34,214 nucleotides of DNA from Firmicutes bacterium UBA3910 (GCA_002391465.1 DGFC01000128.1:700-34913); one strand, 5' to 3'; positions 1 to 9,678 are shown, counted from the stretch's first letter. Numbers and translations are program-made. The notes: generated by a model not told the origin, from the sequence alone.

Positions 1-1
1 G

Positions 2-1285
2 CTCGTTCCCTTCCGCACCTGGCGAAACACCATTACGCAGGAGGCATCCGGGGTGCTGAGCGAACTGTTCCAGTTCAACATTCCCCAGCGCTGGAGCATA
101 GCCCACCTTTACCAAGCCATTTTAAACGGGGAAGAGCATGTGGCGGACATCGATTACTTAGTAACCCTAGCCGGCTATGTCCACTGGCAGCTCACGGGTG
201 AAAGGGTCTTAGGTATTGGCGATGCTTCCGGTATGTTTCCCATCCGGAATGAGGATCATCAGTACGATCCGGATATGCTGGCGAAGTTTGAGGACCTGGT
301 TGCCGACAAGTCTTTCCCCTGGCAGCTTGTGGATCTGCTGCCTGCCATCTTGGAAGCGGGGGATCCTGCTGGTACCTTGACTGAAGCGGGTGCAAAACTC
401 TTGGATCCGTCTGGGGAGTTGGAGCCTGGCGTGCCTTTCTGTCCGCCTGAAGGAGACGCGGGTACGGGCATGGTTGCCACCAACAGCGTGGCTAAGCGAA
501 CCGGGAATGTCTCTGCCGGTACAAGCATTTTCGCCATGGTTGTTTTGGAGGACAGCCTGCGCTCGTTTTACGAGGCTGTGGATATTGTCACCACACCGTC
601 AGGTGATCCGGTGGCCATGGTTCACTGCAACAACTTTACCTCGGATCTGAATGCTTGGGTTGGCCTGTTCCGGGAGTTCAGCGAACTGATCGGAGCGGAG
701 CTTTCCATGGGTGATCTGTATTCGACCCTTTACAAACAGGCTCTCCTGGGCGACAAGGACTGCGGCGGACTTTTGGCCTACTGCTACCTGTCCGGGGAAC
801 ATATAACCAACTTTGAAGAGGGACGGCCCCTGTTTACCAGGCTGCCCGACTCAAATTTCAACTTGGCCAACTTCATGCGGGTTAACCTGTTCACCAGTTT
901 TGGTGCGCTCCGCATTGGTATGGACATTTTGATCCAAGAAGAAAAGGTGAAAATCGATAAACTCTTAGGCCACGGCGGCCTGTTTAAGACGGAAGAGGTG
1001 GGCCAGAGGATGATGGCTGCCGCTTTGAACACGCCCGTGTCGGTTATGGAGGATACGGCGAGCGAAGGTGGAGCCTGGGGTATTGCCCTCTTGGCCAATT
1101 ACATGCTGCGGAAGGAAGAGGGCCAGTCTTTGGCAGATTACTTAACAGACCGGGTGTTTGCAGACAGTGCCGTGATTACCCTTGAGCCGCGGCAGGAAGA
1201 TGTGGAGAGTTTCAACCTCTTCATGGAACGCCATGTGGCGGGCTTCCCCATTGAAAGGGCGGCCGTCGACTTTCTCAAGTCGTGA
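2..1285 (+). CDS. araB: L-ribulokinase-type FGGY carbohydrate kinase, 5' end outside the window
   Basis: Phosphorylates L-ribulose to L-ribulose 5-phosphate in the cytoplasm, the second step of arabinose catabolism. The reading frame is open from the first bases of the window, so the N-terminal part of the FGGY_N domain is missing; about 427 residues remain. Visible family segments are [26 protein letters not shown] and [10 protein letters not shown] from the N-terminal domain, then [13 protein letters not shown] and, in the C-terminal ATP-binding half, GHGGLFKT and [11 protein letters not shown]. The gene is followed after 22 bases by araD and then araA, which fixes the substrate as L-ribulose rather than D-xylulose. 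It resembles the AraB branch often annotated simply as FGGY kinase or ATPase in Firmicutes and Bacteroidetes (established knowledge). The kinase class is certain; the substrate is inferred mainly from context. Confidence 0.88.
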   Translation, partial: LVPFRTWRNTITQEASGVLSELFQFNIPQRWSIAHLYQAILNGEEHVADIDYLVTLAGYVHWQLTGERVLGIGDASGMFPIRNEDHQYDPDMLAKFEDLVADKSFPWQLVDLLPAILEAGDPAGTLTEAGAKLLDPSGELEPGVPFCPPEGDAGTGMVATNSVAKRTGNVSAGTSIFAMVVLEDSLRSFYEAVDIVTTPSGDPVAMVHCNNFTSDLNAWVGLFREFSELIGAELSMGDLYSTLYKQALLGDKDCGGLLAYCYLSGEHITNFEEGRPLFTRLPDSNFNLANFMRVNLFTSFGALRIGMDILIQEEKVKIDKLLGHGGLFKTEEVGQRMMAAALNTPVSVMEDTASEGGAWGIALLANYMLRKEEGQSLADYLTDRVFADSAVITLEPRQEDVESFNLFMERHVAGFPIERAAVDFLKS

Positions 1286-1307
1286 GCGAAGGGGGAATAG
1301 AGGACAA

Positions 1308-1994
1308 ATGCTGAACAGCTTGAAAAAGGAAGTGCTTTTGGCCAACCAAGAGCTCCAGGCCAGAAATCTAGTCATTTACACCTGGGGCAATGTGAGTGGT
1401 ATAGACCGGGAAATGGGCTTGGTGGTCATTAAACCCAGCGGGGTAGCCTATGATGATCTCACGGTGGATGATATGGTGGTTTTGGATTTGGAGGGGAATA
1501 TAGTGGAAGGTAAGCTGCGTCCCTCGTCTGATACTGCCACCCACCTGGAACTGTACACGCAGTTTCCGGAGATAGGCGGAGTGGTGCACACCCACTCCCT
1601 CTGGGCGACAGTCTGGGCCCAGGCCTGTAGGGGCATTCCCTGCCGGGGGACGACCCATGCCGACTATTTTTACGGGGAAATACCCTGCACACGGCCGCTC
1701 ACGCAAGAAGAAGTGGCTAGTGATTATGAACTGAACACAGGCAGGGTGATTGTGGAACGCTTTGCTGAGCTGGATTACCGGGAGGTTCCCGCTGTGTTGG
1801 TAGCGGAGCACGCACCCTTTGTTTGGGGTAAGGATGCCGCTGAAGCGGTGCACAACAGCGTAGTCCTGGAACAGGTGGCCCAGATGGCCTACCTTACCAG
1901 GGAACTGTCAGGTTCCGATGCACCCATTTCTGCACACGTGCTCGAAAAACACTATCTGCGAAAACACGGGCCCGGTGCATATTACGGACAATAG
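1308..1994 (+). CDS. araD: L-ribulose-5-phosphate 4-epimerase
   Basis: Converts L-ribulose 5-phosphate to D-xylulose 5-phosphate, which enters the pentose phosphate pathway. The 228-residue length equals the usual AraD size. It is a class II aldolase/adducin-fold metal enzyme: the phosphate-binding segments GNVSG (near residue 29) and KPSGV, the zinc-binding HTHS pair, the [11 protein letters not shown] segment with the conserved Asp, a third His in [10 protein letters not shown] and the C-terminal Tyr-containing [10 protein letters not shown] are all present. The frame extends upstream to 1182, but that part overlaps araB and is not family-like. The ATG at 1308, preceded by GAAGGGGGAATAGAGG, gives the family N-terminus. 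It sits between araB and araA in one operon, 17 bases before araA. Nothing is missing from the active site that I can see. Confidence 0.95.
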   Translation: MLNSLKKEVLLANQELQARNLVIYTWGNVSGIDREMGLVVIKPSGVAYDDLTVDDMVVLDLEGNIVEGKLRPSSDTATHLELYTQFPEIGGVVHTHSLWATVWAQACRGIPCRGTTHADYFYGEIPCTRPLTQEEVASDYELNTGRVIVERFAELDYREVPAVLVAEHAPFVWGKDAAEAVHNSVVLEQVAQMAYLTRELSGSDAPISAHVLEKHYLRKHGPGAYYGQ

Positions 1995-2011
1995 ATAGGG
2001 GGTCTTTAATC

Positions 2012-3517
2012 GTGATTGATCTGAAAAAGATGCAGGTTTGGTTTGTAACGGGCAGCCAACATCTCTACGGTGATGATGCGCTGCGCCAAGTTGAAGAAAA
2101 CTCGAAAAAAATCGTGGCCGCCCTCAATGAGGCGGAAGAGATTCCGGTTGAAGTGGTGCACAAACCTACCCTCACTTCACCCGACTCCATCCGCCAACTG
2201 ATGACGGAGGCCAACACCGATGAAAACTGCATTGGGATTATCTCCTGGATGCACACCTTTTCACCGGCCAGGATGTGGATCGGCGGTTTGAACGTACTGC
2301 GCAAACCCCACCTCCATTTCCACACCCAGTTTGTCAGGGAGATTCCCTGGGCAGACATTGACATGGACTTCATGAACCTGAACCAATCGGCCCACGGTGG
2401 GCGGGAGTTCGGTTTTATCAACACCCGCATGCGCAAAAACAGAAAGGTAATCGTGGGTTACTGGCAGGACAAAGAAGTCTTAGAGGAAGTGGGAGCTTGG
2501 CTCCGCGTGGCTGCCGCTTGGCATGACAGCCAAGGTGCAAAAATCGCCCGCTTTGGCGACAACATGAGGCAGGTAGCGGTCACCGAAGGTGACAAGGTTG
2601 CTGCCCAGATTACGTTTGGCTATGAGGTAAATGGCTACGGACTAGGCGATTTAGTCGAGTACATCGATGCCGTTACTGCAAGCCAAATTGCAAGCTTAAT
2701 TGAGGAATACGAGGCTGCTTACACGTTAACGGACGCGGTTAAGGCCGGTGGGGCCAAACGTGCTGCTTTGGAAGAGGCTGCCAAGATTGAACTTGGTATG
2801 CGCAGTTTCCTGAAGGAAGGCGGCTTCAAAGGCTTTACCACCAACTTTGAGAACCTAACAGGTCTCAGGCAGCTGCCCGGTCTGGCTGTGCAGCGGTTGA
2901 TGAAAGATGGTTACGGTTTCGGTGCGGAAGGCGACTGGAAGACAGCGGCCCTACTTCGGGCTATGAAGGTAATGAACAGCGGTCTGCCCGGCGGCACTAC
3001 GTTCATGGAAGACTATGTGTACAACCTTGATCCGGCTAGAAGCACTGTTTTAGGTGCCCATATGCTGGAAGTATGCGAAACGATCGCCGGTGAACAGCCT
3101 GTCCTGGACATTCAGCCCCTCGCCATCGGTGATAGGGAGGATCCGGCCCGCTTGATCTTTACTGGAAAGCCTGGCCCCGGTATTGTGGCCACCTTGGTTG
3201 ATTTGGGCAACCGCTTCCGCATGATTGTCAATAAGATCGAGGCTGTAGAGCCTCCGGCAGACCTGCCTAAGCTGCCTGTGGCCCGCGTGCTCTGGGAGCC
3301 CCAGCCCGATCTTAAAACATCTGCCACCGCCTGGATCCTGGCCGGAGGAGCCCATCACTCCGTTTACAGTCAGGCACTAACCGAGTCCTTTGTTGAGGAC
3401 TTCTGTGAAATAGCTGGTGTTGAGTACCTGCTCATTGACGAAAACACTACCATCAGCGAGTTCAAGAAAGAACTGAGGCTGAATGAAATATACTACAGCA
3501 CCATGCCCAGACTCTAG
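2012..3517 (+). CDS. araA: L-arabinose isomerase
   Basis: Isomerises L-arabinose to L-ribulose in the cytoplasm with a Mn2+-type metal. The 501-residue length is exactly typical. The N-terminal [10 protein letters not shown] and [12 protein letters not shown] segments, and the metal/catalytic residues in [26 protein letters not shown] and GGAHHSVYS, correspond to the Glu306, Glu333, His350 and His450 positions of the E. coli enzyme (family knowledge). Translation starts at GTG 2012, with the ribosome binding site AGGGGGT 8-15 bases upstream. It is the last gene of the araB-araD-araA unit and is followed within about 30 bases by an intrinsic terminator. Its role here is to consume arabinose released by the GH43 and GH127 enzymes downstream. 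Confidence 0.97.
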   Translation: MIDLKKMQVWFVTGSQHLYGDDALRQVEENSKKIVAALNEAEEIPVEVVHKPTLTSPDSIRQLMTEANTDENCIGIISWMHTFSPARMWIGGLNVLRKPHLHFHTQFVREIPWADIDMDFMNLNQSAHGGREFGFINTRMRKNRKVIVGYWQDKEVLEEVGAWLRVAAAWHDSQGAKIARFGDNMRQVAVTEGDKVAAQITFGYEVNGYGLGDLVEYIDAVTASQIASLIEEYEAAYTLTDAVKAGGAKRAALEEAAKIELGMRSFLKEGGFKGFTTNFENLTGLRQLPGLAVQRLMKDGYGFGAEGDWKTAALLRAMKVMNSGLPGGTTFMEDYVYNLDPARSTVLGAHMLEVCETIAGEQPVLDIQPLAIGDREDPARLIFTGKPGPGIVATLVDLGNRFRMIVNKIEAVEPPADLPKLPVARVLWEPQPDLKTSATAWILAGGAHHSVYSQALTESFVEDFCEIAGVEYLLIDENTTISEFKKELRLNEIYYSTMPRL

Positions 3518-3543
3518 AACTTGAAAATTCTGGATTGCTTAGG

Positions 3544-3584
3544 GGAGGCTGTCCACCAATTCGTCGGTGGATAGCCTCCTTTTT
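3544..3584 (+). terminator. Intrinsic terminator of the ara operon
   Basis: A 14-bp stem (GGAGGCTGTCCACC with GGTGGATAGCCTCC, one G-U pair) closes an 8-base loop and is followed directly by a T run. It lies 26 bases after the araA stop codon and separates the arabinose operon from the transporter genes. Confidence 0.93.
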
Positions 3585-3630
3585 ACGAAAAACTACTGGA
3601 AGAAAACGGAAAACAGGGGATTTGCTGCGC

Positions 3631-3644
3631 TGAAAACGTAAAAA
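3631..3644 (+). promoter_or_regulatory. cre-like (LacI-family) box upstream of the transporter operon
   Basis: TGAAAACGTAAAAA matches 13 of 14 positions of the degenerate CcpA consensus TGNAARCGNWWWCA; only the C near the 3' end differs. Catabolite repression is expected for such operons in Firmicutes, but I cannot locate a convincing -35/-10 pair next to it, so this is tentative. Confidence 0.35.
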
Positions 3645-3751
3645 GATCAGTAAAACAAGTAAGGAATGTAAAGAAAAGAAGGAATATGCCAAGAAACGTA
3701 GTAATCTTATGCAGGGTGGCCGCGTCTGTTACCGCATTCACATTCCATGTA

Positions 3752-3773
3752 AACAAAGGCGCAACACTTTGTT
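3752..3773 (+). promoter_or_regulatory. Inverted repeat just upstream of the first permease gene
   Basis: AACAAAG and CTTTGTT form a perfect 7-bp inverted repeat with an 8-base spacer (GCGCAACA), ending 22 bases before the ATG at 3796. It could be an operator or an RNA hairpin in the leader. The function is not known from the sequence. Confidence 0.4.
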
Positions 3774-3795
3774 GGCAGAGTTAAGGAGGAAGCAA

Positions 3796-4800
3796 ATGTT
3801 CATTAGACAGTATCTCATCCCTCGCTTACTGCAGTATTTTTTGGTTATCTTTCTCGGTATAACCCTCGTGTTTTTCATCCCCCGGCTGGCACCCACCAAC
3901 CCTGTTGAGAGAACAATTGCAGAAGTCAGATCAAGGGGTACCTACCTTGATCCGGCCCATATTCAGGCTATGGTGGATTCCCTGACTGAAATGTACGGAC
4001 TGTCAGGATCCTGGTGGCAGCAGTACAAGGATTTCTGGGCTAGGCTGCTCCAGGGGGATTTCGGCCCATCCTTCTTCCAGTTCCCCACTCCTGTTATTGA
4101 TCTGATCAAAACCGCTCTGCCCTGGACGGTTGGCCTGCTCTTTACTACGACCGTGCTATCCTGGTTGATTGGTAACGTGATTGGAGGTATGGCCGGTTAT
4201 GCCCACAATAGGCGTTGGTCCAAGCTGTTGGATGCCCTCGCCATGTTCATTAGGCCCATACCTTATTACGTGTTTGCCCTCTCTCTATTGATTATCTTCG
4301 GTTACGTCTACCGGAAATTCCCCATTGCAGGTGGACGCAGCATAGGATCGACCCCTTCTTTTTCGCTCGCGTACATAAGAGACATTCTAAGGCATGCCTT
4401 TTTGCCCGCCCTATCAATGGTTGTGTTGGGGGCAGCTTCTTGGTTCCAAACTTCCCGCCTTCTTGTCCAAAACGTTAAATCAGAAGACTTCGTGCAGTAC
4501 GCTGAGCTGGGCGGAATCACCGAGCGCAAGATCATGTTCAGGTATGTGATCCGCAACGCCATGCTGCCGCAGATTACAAACCTGGCCCTGTCCCTTGGAC
4601 AGATTCTCAGCGGGGCCTTGATCACGGAAATTGTCTTTTCCTATCCTGGAGTTGGTCATCTCTTGTTCTCCGCCATCACAACGGGAGACTACAACTTGAT
4701 TATGGGTATTATCACCCTTTCCATAGTTGCCATTACGACTTTGGTACTGCTTGTAGACCTCATCTATCCGCTGTTTGACCCCAGGATTAGATTCAAGTAA
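3796..4800 (+). CDS. ABC transporter permease, DppB/OppB type
   Basis: An inner-membrane subunit of a peptide/opine/nickel-type (MalFG-fold) importer, 334 residues. A first membrane segment at about residues 10-30 is followed by a large extracytoplasmic loop with the GDFGPSFF segment, then about five further hydrophobic helices. The EAA-type cytoplasmic loop that contacts the ATPase is visible as YAELGGITERKIMFRYVIRN. The ATG at 3796 is chosen because TTAAGGAGGA lies 6 bases upstream and the protein then begins at the family N-terminus; the frame also extends to 3709 without a binding site. It heads a five-gene operon. In Thermotoga and related bacteria this family imports xylo- and other oligosaccharides (established), and the surrounding xylanase genes point to the same substrate here (inference). 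Confidence 0.93.
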   Translation: MFIRQYLIPRLLQYFLVIFLGITLVFFIPRLAPTNPVERTIAEVRSRGTYLDPAHIQAMVDSLTEMYGLSGSWWQQYKDFWARLLQGDFGPSFFQFPTPVIDLIKTALPWTVGLLFTTTVLSWLIGNVIGGMAGYAHNRRWSKLLDALAMFIRPIPYYVFALSLLIIFGYVYRKFPIAGGRSIGSTPSFSLAYIRDILRHAFLPALSMVVLGAASWFQTSRLLVQNVKSEDFVQYAELGGITERKIMFRYVIRNAMLPQITNLALSLGQILSGALITEIVFSYPGVGHLLFSAITTGDYNLIMGIITLSIVAITTLVLLVDLIYPLFDPRIRFK

Positions 4801-4819
4801 TTTTAGAAAGGAAATGGCC

Positions 4820-5683
4820 ATGGCAATAGGGAGCACATTAAAGGAACTTTTAAGAGACTACCGCTTTACCAGTGCATTTATTGTTTTAATATGTCTTTTG
4901 GGTTTAGCCGTCCTGTCGTTCTTTTCTCCGTATGATCCCACCATCTGGTACGCAGTGCCGAGGGATCAACGCCCATCTCAGCAGTACATTCTGGGCACCG
5001 ATTCTCGGGGACAGGATATTTTCTGGCAGGCTACGTTTGCCATCCGCAACTCCCTGATCATTTCGCTCATTGCGGGAGTGTTCTCGCGGATTATTGCGGT
5101 TATTGTTGGCTTGGTAGCAGGTTATCGGGGCGGGACGACAGATAGGGTTTTGATGTTTATCAGCGATGGTTTTCTGGTCATCCCCCTTTTCTTGATTTTG
5201 GTAATGCTGGCCATGTTGATTCGGGAACGAATGAACATCTTTACAACCGGCTTGCTGCTCGCCGTTTTCGGCTGGGCCTGGGATGCCCGCCTCATTCGGG
5301 CCCAGATTTTGAGCCTGCGGGAGCGGGAGTTTACCAAAACGGCAATCTTGTCGGGAACGGGAACAATGGAGCTTGTTTTTAAGGAGTATCTGCCTTATAT
5401 TACGCCGTTGGTCTTTTCCACCTTGATCAACAACATGTCCTGGGCCATCGGTATGGAAATGACCCTTTCCATTGTTGGCTTGACCAACATGGATATTCCC
5501 ACTCTGGGTACTACCTTGAAATGGGCGCTCAATTACCATGCCCTTCTGCTCAAGCGCTGGAACTGGCTCCTAACCCCAGTAACACTCTCCATACTTCTTT
5601 TCATCGCGCTCTATTGGATGTCAGTGAGCATCAGTGAATATCTCGATCCACGTACACGGATGCAGAGAGTGGGAGGGGAATAA
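4820..5683 (+). CDS. ABC transporter permease, DppC/OppC type
   Basis: The second membrane subunit of the importer, 287 residues, partner of the preceding permease. It has the family's N-terminal membrane segment (about residues 15-35), the GTDSRGQDIF motif typical of OppC/DppC N-terminal regions, several further helices, and the ATPase-contacting loop around REFTKTAILSGTG. Two in-frame ATGs lie close together at 4814 and 4820. The binding site AAAGGA ends about 7 bases before 4820 and almost touches 4814, so 4820 is preferred. The frame also extends back to 4775 inside the previous gene. It is followed after 2 bases by the first ATPase gene, indicating translational coupling. Confidence 0.92.
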   Translation: MAIGSTLKELLRDYRFTSAFIVLICLLGLAVLSFFSPYDPTIWYAVPRDQRPSQQYILGTDSRGQDIFWQATFAIRNSLIISLIAGVFSRIIAVIVGLVAGYRGGTTDRVLMFISDGFLVIPLFLILVMLAMLIRERMNIFTTGLLLAVFGWAWDARLIRAQILSLREREFTKTAILSGTGTMELVFKEYLPYITPLVFSTLINNMSWAIGMEMTLSIVGLTNMDIPTLGTTLKWALNYHALLLKRWNWLLTPVTLSILLFIALYWMSVSISEYLDPRTRMQRVGGE

Positions 5684-5685
5684 TA

Positions 5686-6687
5686 ATGGCACACAAAGAA
5701 GTGGTTCTGAGGACTAAGGATCTCAAGGCACATTATGTATTGGATGTACCAGGGGGCAAGAAGATCGTTAAGGCGGTAGACGGTGTTGACCTGGAAATCC
5801 GCCGGAACGAGATTTATGGAATTGCAGGCGAGAGCGGCTGCGGCAAAAGCACCCTGATGAAGACCCTTTATGGTTTGGTGAACAGACCCCTCCGGCTGAT
5901 TAATGGATCCGTTTATTACAGCAAAGACGGCGGCGCATTTGATGTGTTTTCCCTGCGGAAACCGGAACTGCGCAGGCTGCGCTGGACGTATATGGCGTAT
6001 GTTCCCCAGGGGGCAATGAGTATCTTCAACCCTGTTATAAAACTAAAGGACACTTACAGTGACTTCTTAGGCAGTCATCTTCGCGGTAAAACGGAAGATG
6101 AGATGTTTGCCATTGCCAAAGAGCACATTGATCAACTTGGTCTGCCCGTCAGTATTTTAGATGCCTATCCCCACCAGCTTTCGGGGGGCATGAGGCAGAG
6201 GGTGGCCATCGCCTTGGCAGCCCTTTTACGGCCAAGCGTTATCTTTGCCGACGAACCTACCACTGCCCTCGACGTGGTGGTTCAAAGGGGTGTTGTTCAG
6301 CTCCTGAAGGACATTCAGATGAGCCTGCATAACACCATAATCTTGGTAACCCATGATATGGGAATCCATGCTAACGTCGCAGACCGATTGGGGATTATGT
6401 ACGCAGGAAAAATCATTGAAGAGGCAGCTACAGTCGAGATCTTTAAGAATCCGCTCCATCCCTACACCCAGTTCTTAATCGATTCGCTGCCCCAGTTCGG
6501 CGATACGGGTGAAAGGGCAAGCGCTCCTGGTCAGCCTCCATCCTTGGCGGACCTGCCAACTGGATGCGCGTTCCACCCCCGCTGTCCTAAAGCAATGCCA
6601 ATCTGCAAAGTGGAGGCACCTGACATGACAGTTAAGGGTGAACACCGTGTGGCCTGCTGGTTATGGGATGAAGGGGGAGTTGCCTAA
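5686..6687 (+). CDS. ABC transporter ATPase, DppD/OppD type
   Basis: One of two nucleotide-binding subunits driving uptake, 333 residues. Walker [10 protein letters not shown] spans residues 48-56, the signature is [12 protein letters not shown], Walker B is [12 protein letters not shown], and the switch His lies in LVTHDMG. The C-terminal oligopeptide-transporter domain carries a Cys pattern: GCAFHPRCP, a third Cys in PICK and a fourth in ACWLW. In OppD/DppD proteins this pattern can bind a 4Fe-4S cluster (established for some members). The gene starts 2 bases after the permease stop and overlaps no functional part of the next ATPase. ATPase class is certain; the transported ligand comes from context. 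Confidence 0.94.
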   Translation: MAHKEVVLRTKDLKAHYVLDVPGGKKIVKAVDGVDLEIRRNEIYGIAGESGCGKSTLMKTLYGLVNRPLRLINGSVYYSKDGGAFDVFSLRKPELRRLRWTYMAYVPQGAMSIFNPVIKLKDTYSDFLGSHLRGKTEDEMFAIAKEHIDQLGLPVSILDAYPHQLSGGMRQRVAIALAALLRPSVIFADEPTTALDVVVQRGVVQLLKDIQMSLHNTIILVTHDMGIHANVADRLGIMYAGKIIEEAATVEIFKNPLHPYTQFLIDSLPQFGDTGERASAPGQPPSLADLPTGCAFHPRCPKAMPICKVEAPDMTVKGEHRVACWLWDEGGVA

Positions 6688-6688
6688 C

Positions 6689-7684
6689 ATGAAACCGATT
6701 CTTGAAGCGAAGGATCTGACCAAAGTCTTTTTCCGCGGCAGCCTTTTGGCAAGGGATAGGATTGTGGCTGTGGATAATGTTTCTTTCACCATGAACCGGG
6801 GCGAGATTTTCACCCTGGCCGGCGAAAGCGGCTGCGGCAAGACGACCGTGGCCAGGATGATACTGGGTTTCGAAGAGCCTACCTCTGGTGAGATTGTATA
6901 TGAGAATGAACAGGAAAGAAAGGACAAGGAAAAGGTCTGGTTCAGCCAGCGCATCCAAGCAGTTTTCCAAAACCCCTTTGAGACCTTTAACCCACTGCGC
7001 AAAGTTGAGGGTTATCTCTTTGAGACGGTAAGGAATTACCAGTTGGCCCAGAACAGGGCGGACGCTGTGGAACTGATTGACCAAAAGCTAGCTGCCGTTG
7101 GACTCAGCTACCAAGAGGTGGAGGGACGTTATCCCAGTGAGTTTTCCGGAGGTCAGCTCCAGCGGATCTCAATTGCCCGCGCCCTTTTGATCGATCCGTC
7201 CCTGCTGATTGCCGACGAGCCGGTGTCAATGGTAGACGCTTCCATCCGTATGTCAATTGTTAACCTGTTTAGGCGGCTCAGGGATGAGCTTAATATGGGA
7301 ATCTTGTATATTACCCATGACCTAGCCACAGCCTACTATTTGAGCGGGCAGATTGCCATTATGTTCCGGGGTAACATCATGGAGATGGGACCGGTCCAGG
7401 AGGTTCTGATGAATCCCCGCCATCCTTATACCCAACTTTTGCGGGAGTCCATTCCGGAGGCTGATCCGGATCGGAAATGGCAGGGCAGGATTTCCATTGC
7501 CGAAACGGAGCAGGAAGAATACCTGCGGCAGGGCTGCAAATTTGCGGGCCGCTGCCCTAAGGTTATGGAGATCTGTAAGAACCAAGTGCCTGACACGGTT
7601 CTTGTGGATGGTATTCATGTTAAGTGCCATCTTTATAAAGGTACTGCGAGTGAAGTAGAGGGGGTGAGGGCAAAACCGGTTTAG
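6689..7684 (+). CDS. ABC transporter ATPase, DppF/OppF type
   Basis: The second nucleotide-binding subunit, 331 residues. Walker [10 protein letters not shown] spans residues 45-53, the signature is FSGGQLQRISIA, Walker B is LLIADEPVSMVD, and the switch His is in ITHDLA. The C-terminal domain again has four Cys (GCKFAGRCP, C in MEICK, C in VKCHLY). Instead of the usual TSALD after Walker B it reads VSMVDAS, a variant found in this family. The frame reaches back to 6638 inside the previous gene. The ATG at 6689 follows the binding site AAGGGGGAG and starts one base after the upstream TAA, so the two ATPases are translationally coupled. Confidence 0.94.
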   Translation: MKPILEAKDLTKVFFRGSLLARDRIVAVDNVSFTMNRGEIFTLAGESGCGKTTVARMILGFEEPTSGEIVYENEQERKDKEKVWFSQRIQAVFQNPFETFNPLRKVEGYLFETVRNYQLAQNRADAVELIDQKLAAVGLSYQEVEGRYPSEFSGGQLQRISIARALLIDPSLLIADEPVSMVDASIRMSIVNLFRRLRDELNMGILYITHDLATAYYLSGQIAIMFRGNIMEMGPVQEVLMNPRHPYTQLLRESIPEADPDRKWQGRISIAETEQEEYLRQGCKFAGRCPKVMEICKNQVPDTVLVDGIHVKCHLYKGTASEVEGVRAKPV

Positions 7685-7754
7685 TCAGGTCTTTATTTGT
7701 GAAGCGAGTCTTGCAGGAAAATGAGACAAGAACACCATAAGGAGGTATAATGTA

Positions 7755-9638
7755 GTGAGAAGGACCAGTAAAGTCTTGTTGCTTTTGTGTCTGAGTATCC
7801 TTGTTGTCAGCTTTACTGCTTTTGCTGCAACCGGGTTGCCTAGGGATAAGACGCTCATCGTTAACCTGTTGACTGGGCGTATTGGAAACCCGGGTAACTA
7901 CAATGCTTGGGTTGGCTGGCGTTCCAGCGACCAAGGCCTGCAGAACCTTGCTAACGAACCGCTTTGGTCCGTTGACTTCGCCACAGGTAACATCATCAAT
8001 GGTTTGGCTGCTGGTGATCCCGTTTACAACGAGAACTTCACCAAGTTGACCATTCCCCTCCGGGAAGGCGTTGCCTGGGCTGACGGTGTACCCTTTACTG
8101 CAGATGACGTTGTCTTCACAGTAGAAACACTGATTGCCGAACCGGGCCTGAGCGGCCACCCGACCTTTGCAACAGCAGTAGAAAAGGTCTACAAAGATGG
8201 TGACTACACAGTTGTGTTCGAGTTGAAAGAACCCGACTCTCGGTTCCACACCCACTTCTTAGATCGCTGGGGCTGCACCTGGATTATGCCCAAGCACATC
8301 TTCGAACAAGTGGACGATGTAGTTTCCTTCGCCTTTAACCCGTTTGTAGGTACCGGACCTTACAAACTCCACAGCTTTGATCCCGGTGGAAACTGGACAC
8401 TGTGGGAAAAACGGGAAGACTGGGATAAGTCGCCGACCGGTATTCTCTTTGGCGAACCCAAACCTCAGTATGTACTGTTCCAGAACTTCGCTGACGAGGG
8501 TGCCAAGATTGTAGCTCAGGCAACCCATCAACTCGACGTGGCAGACCTCTCGGCAGAGGGATTTGTGGCAGCCATGGATCTGGGTGGAACAATCCGTGCT
8601 TATCAGCCCACCTTCCCCTGGGTTGTCAACAATGACCCCTGTATTACCGGTATTGTCTTCAACACCATGGTCGAGCCCTTCGACAACAAAGAAGTACGCT
8701 GGGCACTGCTCCTGGCTATGGACATTGTAGAGTACCTGGCCATGGCAGTAGACGGCCAAGCTACACTCAGCCCAGTCCACATTCCTTCGCTCGGTGCCTA
8801 TCCCGAATATTACATCGAGCCCATGCAGGATTGGCTGAAGAACTTCGCCCTTGACCTTGGCGATGGCGAGCTGTTCTACCCATACGATCCGGAAGCAGGC
8901 TTCAGGATCGCTGAGTACGCACGTCAGCGTGGCCACGTAGTACCCGATGATCCCGAAGAAATCCAACGGACCTTTGGTATCGGCTGGTACAAGTACGCTC
9001 CCGACGTAGCAGAAAAGCTGTTAATCAAGAACGGCTTCTCCAAGGATGCTCAAGGCAAATGGCTACTGCCTGACGGCACACCCTGGAAGATTACTGTAAC
9101 TGACATCCATGACACAACCCATCACCAGTTCAAGAATGGTAATGCTGCTGTCCAGCAGTGGAAGAAGTTCGGTATTGACGCAGAATACGTTGGTACCGAT
9201 GCCTACACCACTCTGCAGCAGGTGGGTGACTTCCAGGTAGGCAGCGTCTGGCCCGCTCCCGAGCCTTGGGGTGCAGGTGTAGACCTTTACCGCTCCTTGA
9301 ACAACTTCTACTCTGAGTACATGGCACCAATCGGTGAAAACAACCGCGGTCACGCTTCCAGGTGGTCCACCCCTGAGTTTGATGAAATCATCAGGCGTAT
9401 GAGGGCAACCGATCCTACGGACGTTGAAGCAACCGTTGCTGTAAGTACCGAAGCGCTGAAGATCCTCGTTGAGGAAATGCCCAGCATTCCAACCTACGGC
9501 TACGCAGGCTTCCTGACCTGGGATACCTATTACTGGACCAATTGGCCTGGTTCTGAGAATCCCTACATGGGGCCCTACGGACACTGGGGTACGCTGAAAT
9601 ATATGCTGCCCTTCCTGGAGCCCACAGGGAATAAGTAG
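7755..9638 (+). CDS. Extracellular substrate-binding protein, family 5 (oligosaccharide/oligopeptide type)
   Basis: Captures the ligand outside the membrane and delivers it to the permeases; 627 residues, within the normal range of SBP family 5. The N-terminus is a type I signal peptide (MRR, hydrophobic core VLLLLCLSILVVSF, cleavage near AFA-A). Its only Cys lies inside the hydrophobic core without a lipobox, so it is probably not a lipoprotein. The family segments PLREGVAWADGVPFTADDVVFT and FNPFVGTGPYKLHSFDPGG are present. GTG 7755 is the start, with AAGGAGGT 8 bases upstream. Codon use looks more biased than in its neighbours (many GAC, AAC and ACC), which fits high expression. It is the last gene of the transporter operon and is followed by two hairpins. 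Xylo-oligosaccharide binding is inferred from context. Confidence 0.92.
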   Translation: MRRTSKVLLLLCLSILVVSFTAFAATGLPRDKTLIVNLLTGRIGNPGNYNAWVGWRSSDQGLQNLANEPLWSVDFATGNIINGLAAGDPVYNENFTKLTIPLREGVAWADGVPFTADDVVFTVETLIAEPGLSGHPTFATAVEKVYKDGDYTVVFELKEPDSRFHTHFLDRWGCTWIMPKHIFEQVDDVVSFAFNPFVGTGPYKLHSFDPGGNWTLWEKREDWDKSPTGILFGEPKPQYVLFQNFADEGAKIVAQATHQLDVADLSAEGFVAAMDLGGTIRAYQPTFPWVVNNDPCITGIVFNTMVEPFDNKEVRWALLLAMDIVEYLAMAVDGQATLSPVHIPSLGAYPEYYIEPMQDWLKNFALDLGDGELFYPYDPEAGFRIAEYARQRGHVVPDDPEEIQRTFGIGWYKYAPDVAEKLLIKNGFSKDAQGKWLLPDGTPWKITVTDIHDTTHHQFKNGNAAVQQWKKFGIDAEYVGTDAYTTLQQVGDFQVGSVWPAPEPWGAGVDLYRSLNNFYSEYMAPIGENNRGHASRWSTPEFDEIIRRMRATDPTDVEATVAVSTEALKILVEEMPSIPTYGYAGFLTWDTYYWTNWPGSENPYMGPYGHWGTLKYMLPFLEPTGNK

Positions 9639-9651
9639 GCACAAATGAGAT

Positions 9652-9678
9652 GCGATGCAGCCCTATGGGCTGCATCGC
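9652..9678 (+). terminator. Perfect 12-bp hairpin after the binding-protein gene
   Basis: GCGATGCAGCCC and GGGCTGCATCGC form a perfect stem with a TAT loop, starting 13 bases after the stop codon. No T run follows, so it may act as a 3'-end mRNA stabiliser rather than a full terminator. Confidence 0.7.

Noticed and set aside
1182..1307. Upstream extension of araD inside araB
   Set aside because: The translated extension is Arg/Ser-rich, unlike AraD, and overlaps the well-conserved end of araB; ATG 1308 has its own binding site.
4904..5539. Long reverse-strand open frame opposite the second permease (and similar ones opposite other genes)
   Set aside because: These mirror strongly conserved forward genes, lack ribosome binding sites and show no recognisable protein family.
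7746..7751. Perfect TATAAT hexamer just before the binding-protein start
   Set aside because: It overlaps the ribosome binding site and lies 4 bases from the GTG start, so a transcript from it would begin inside the gene; no -35 element is visible.
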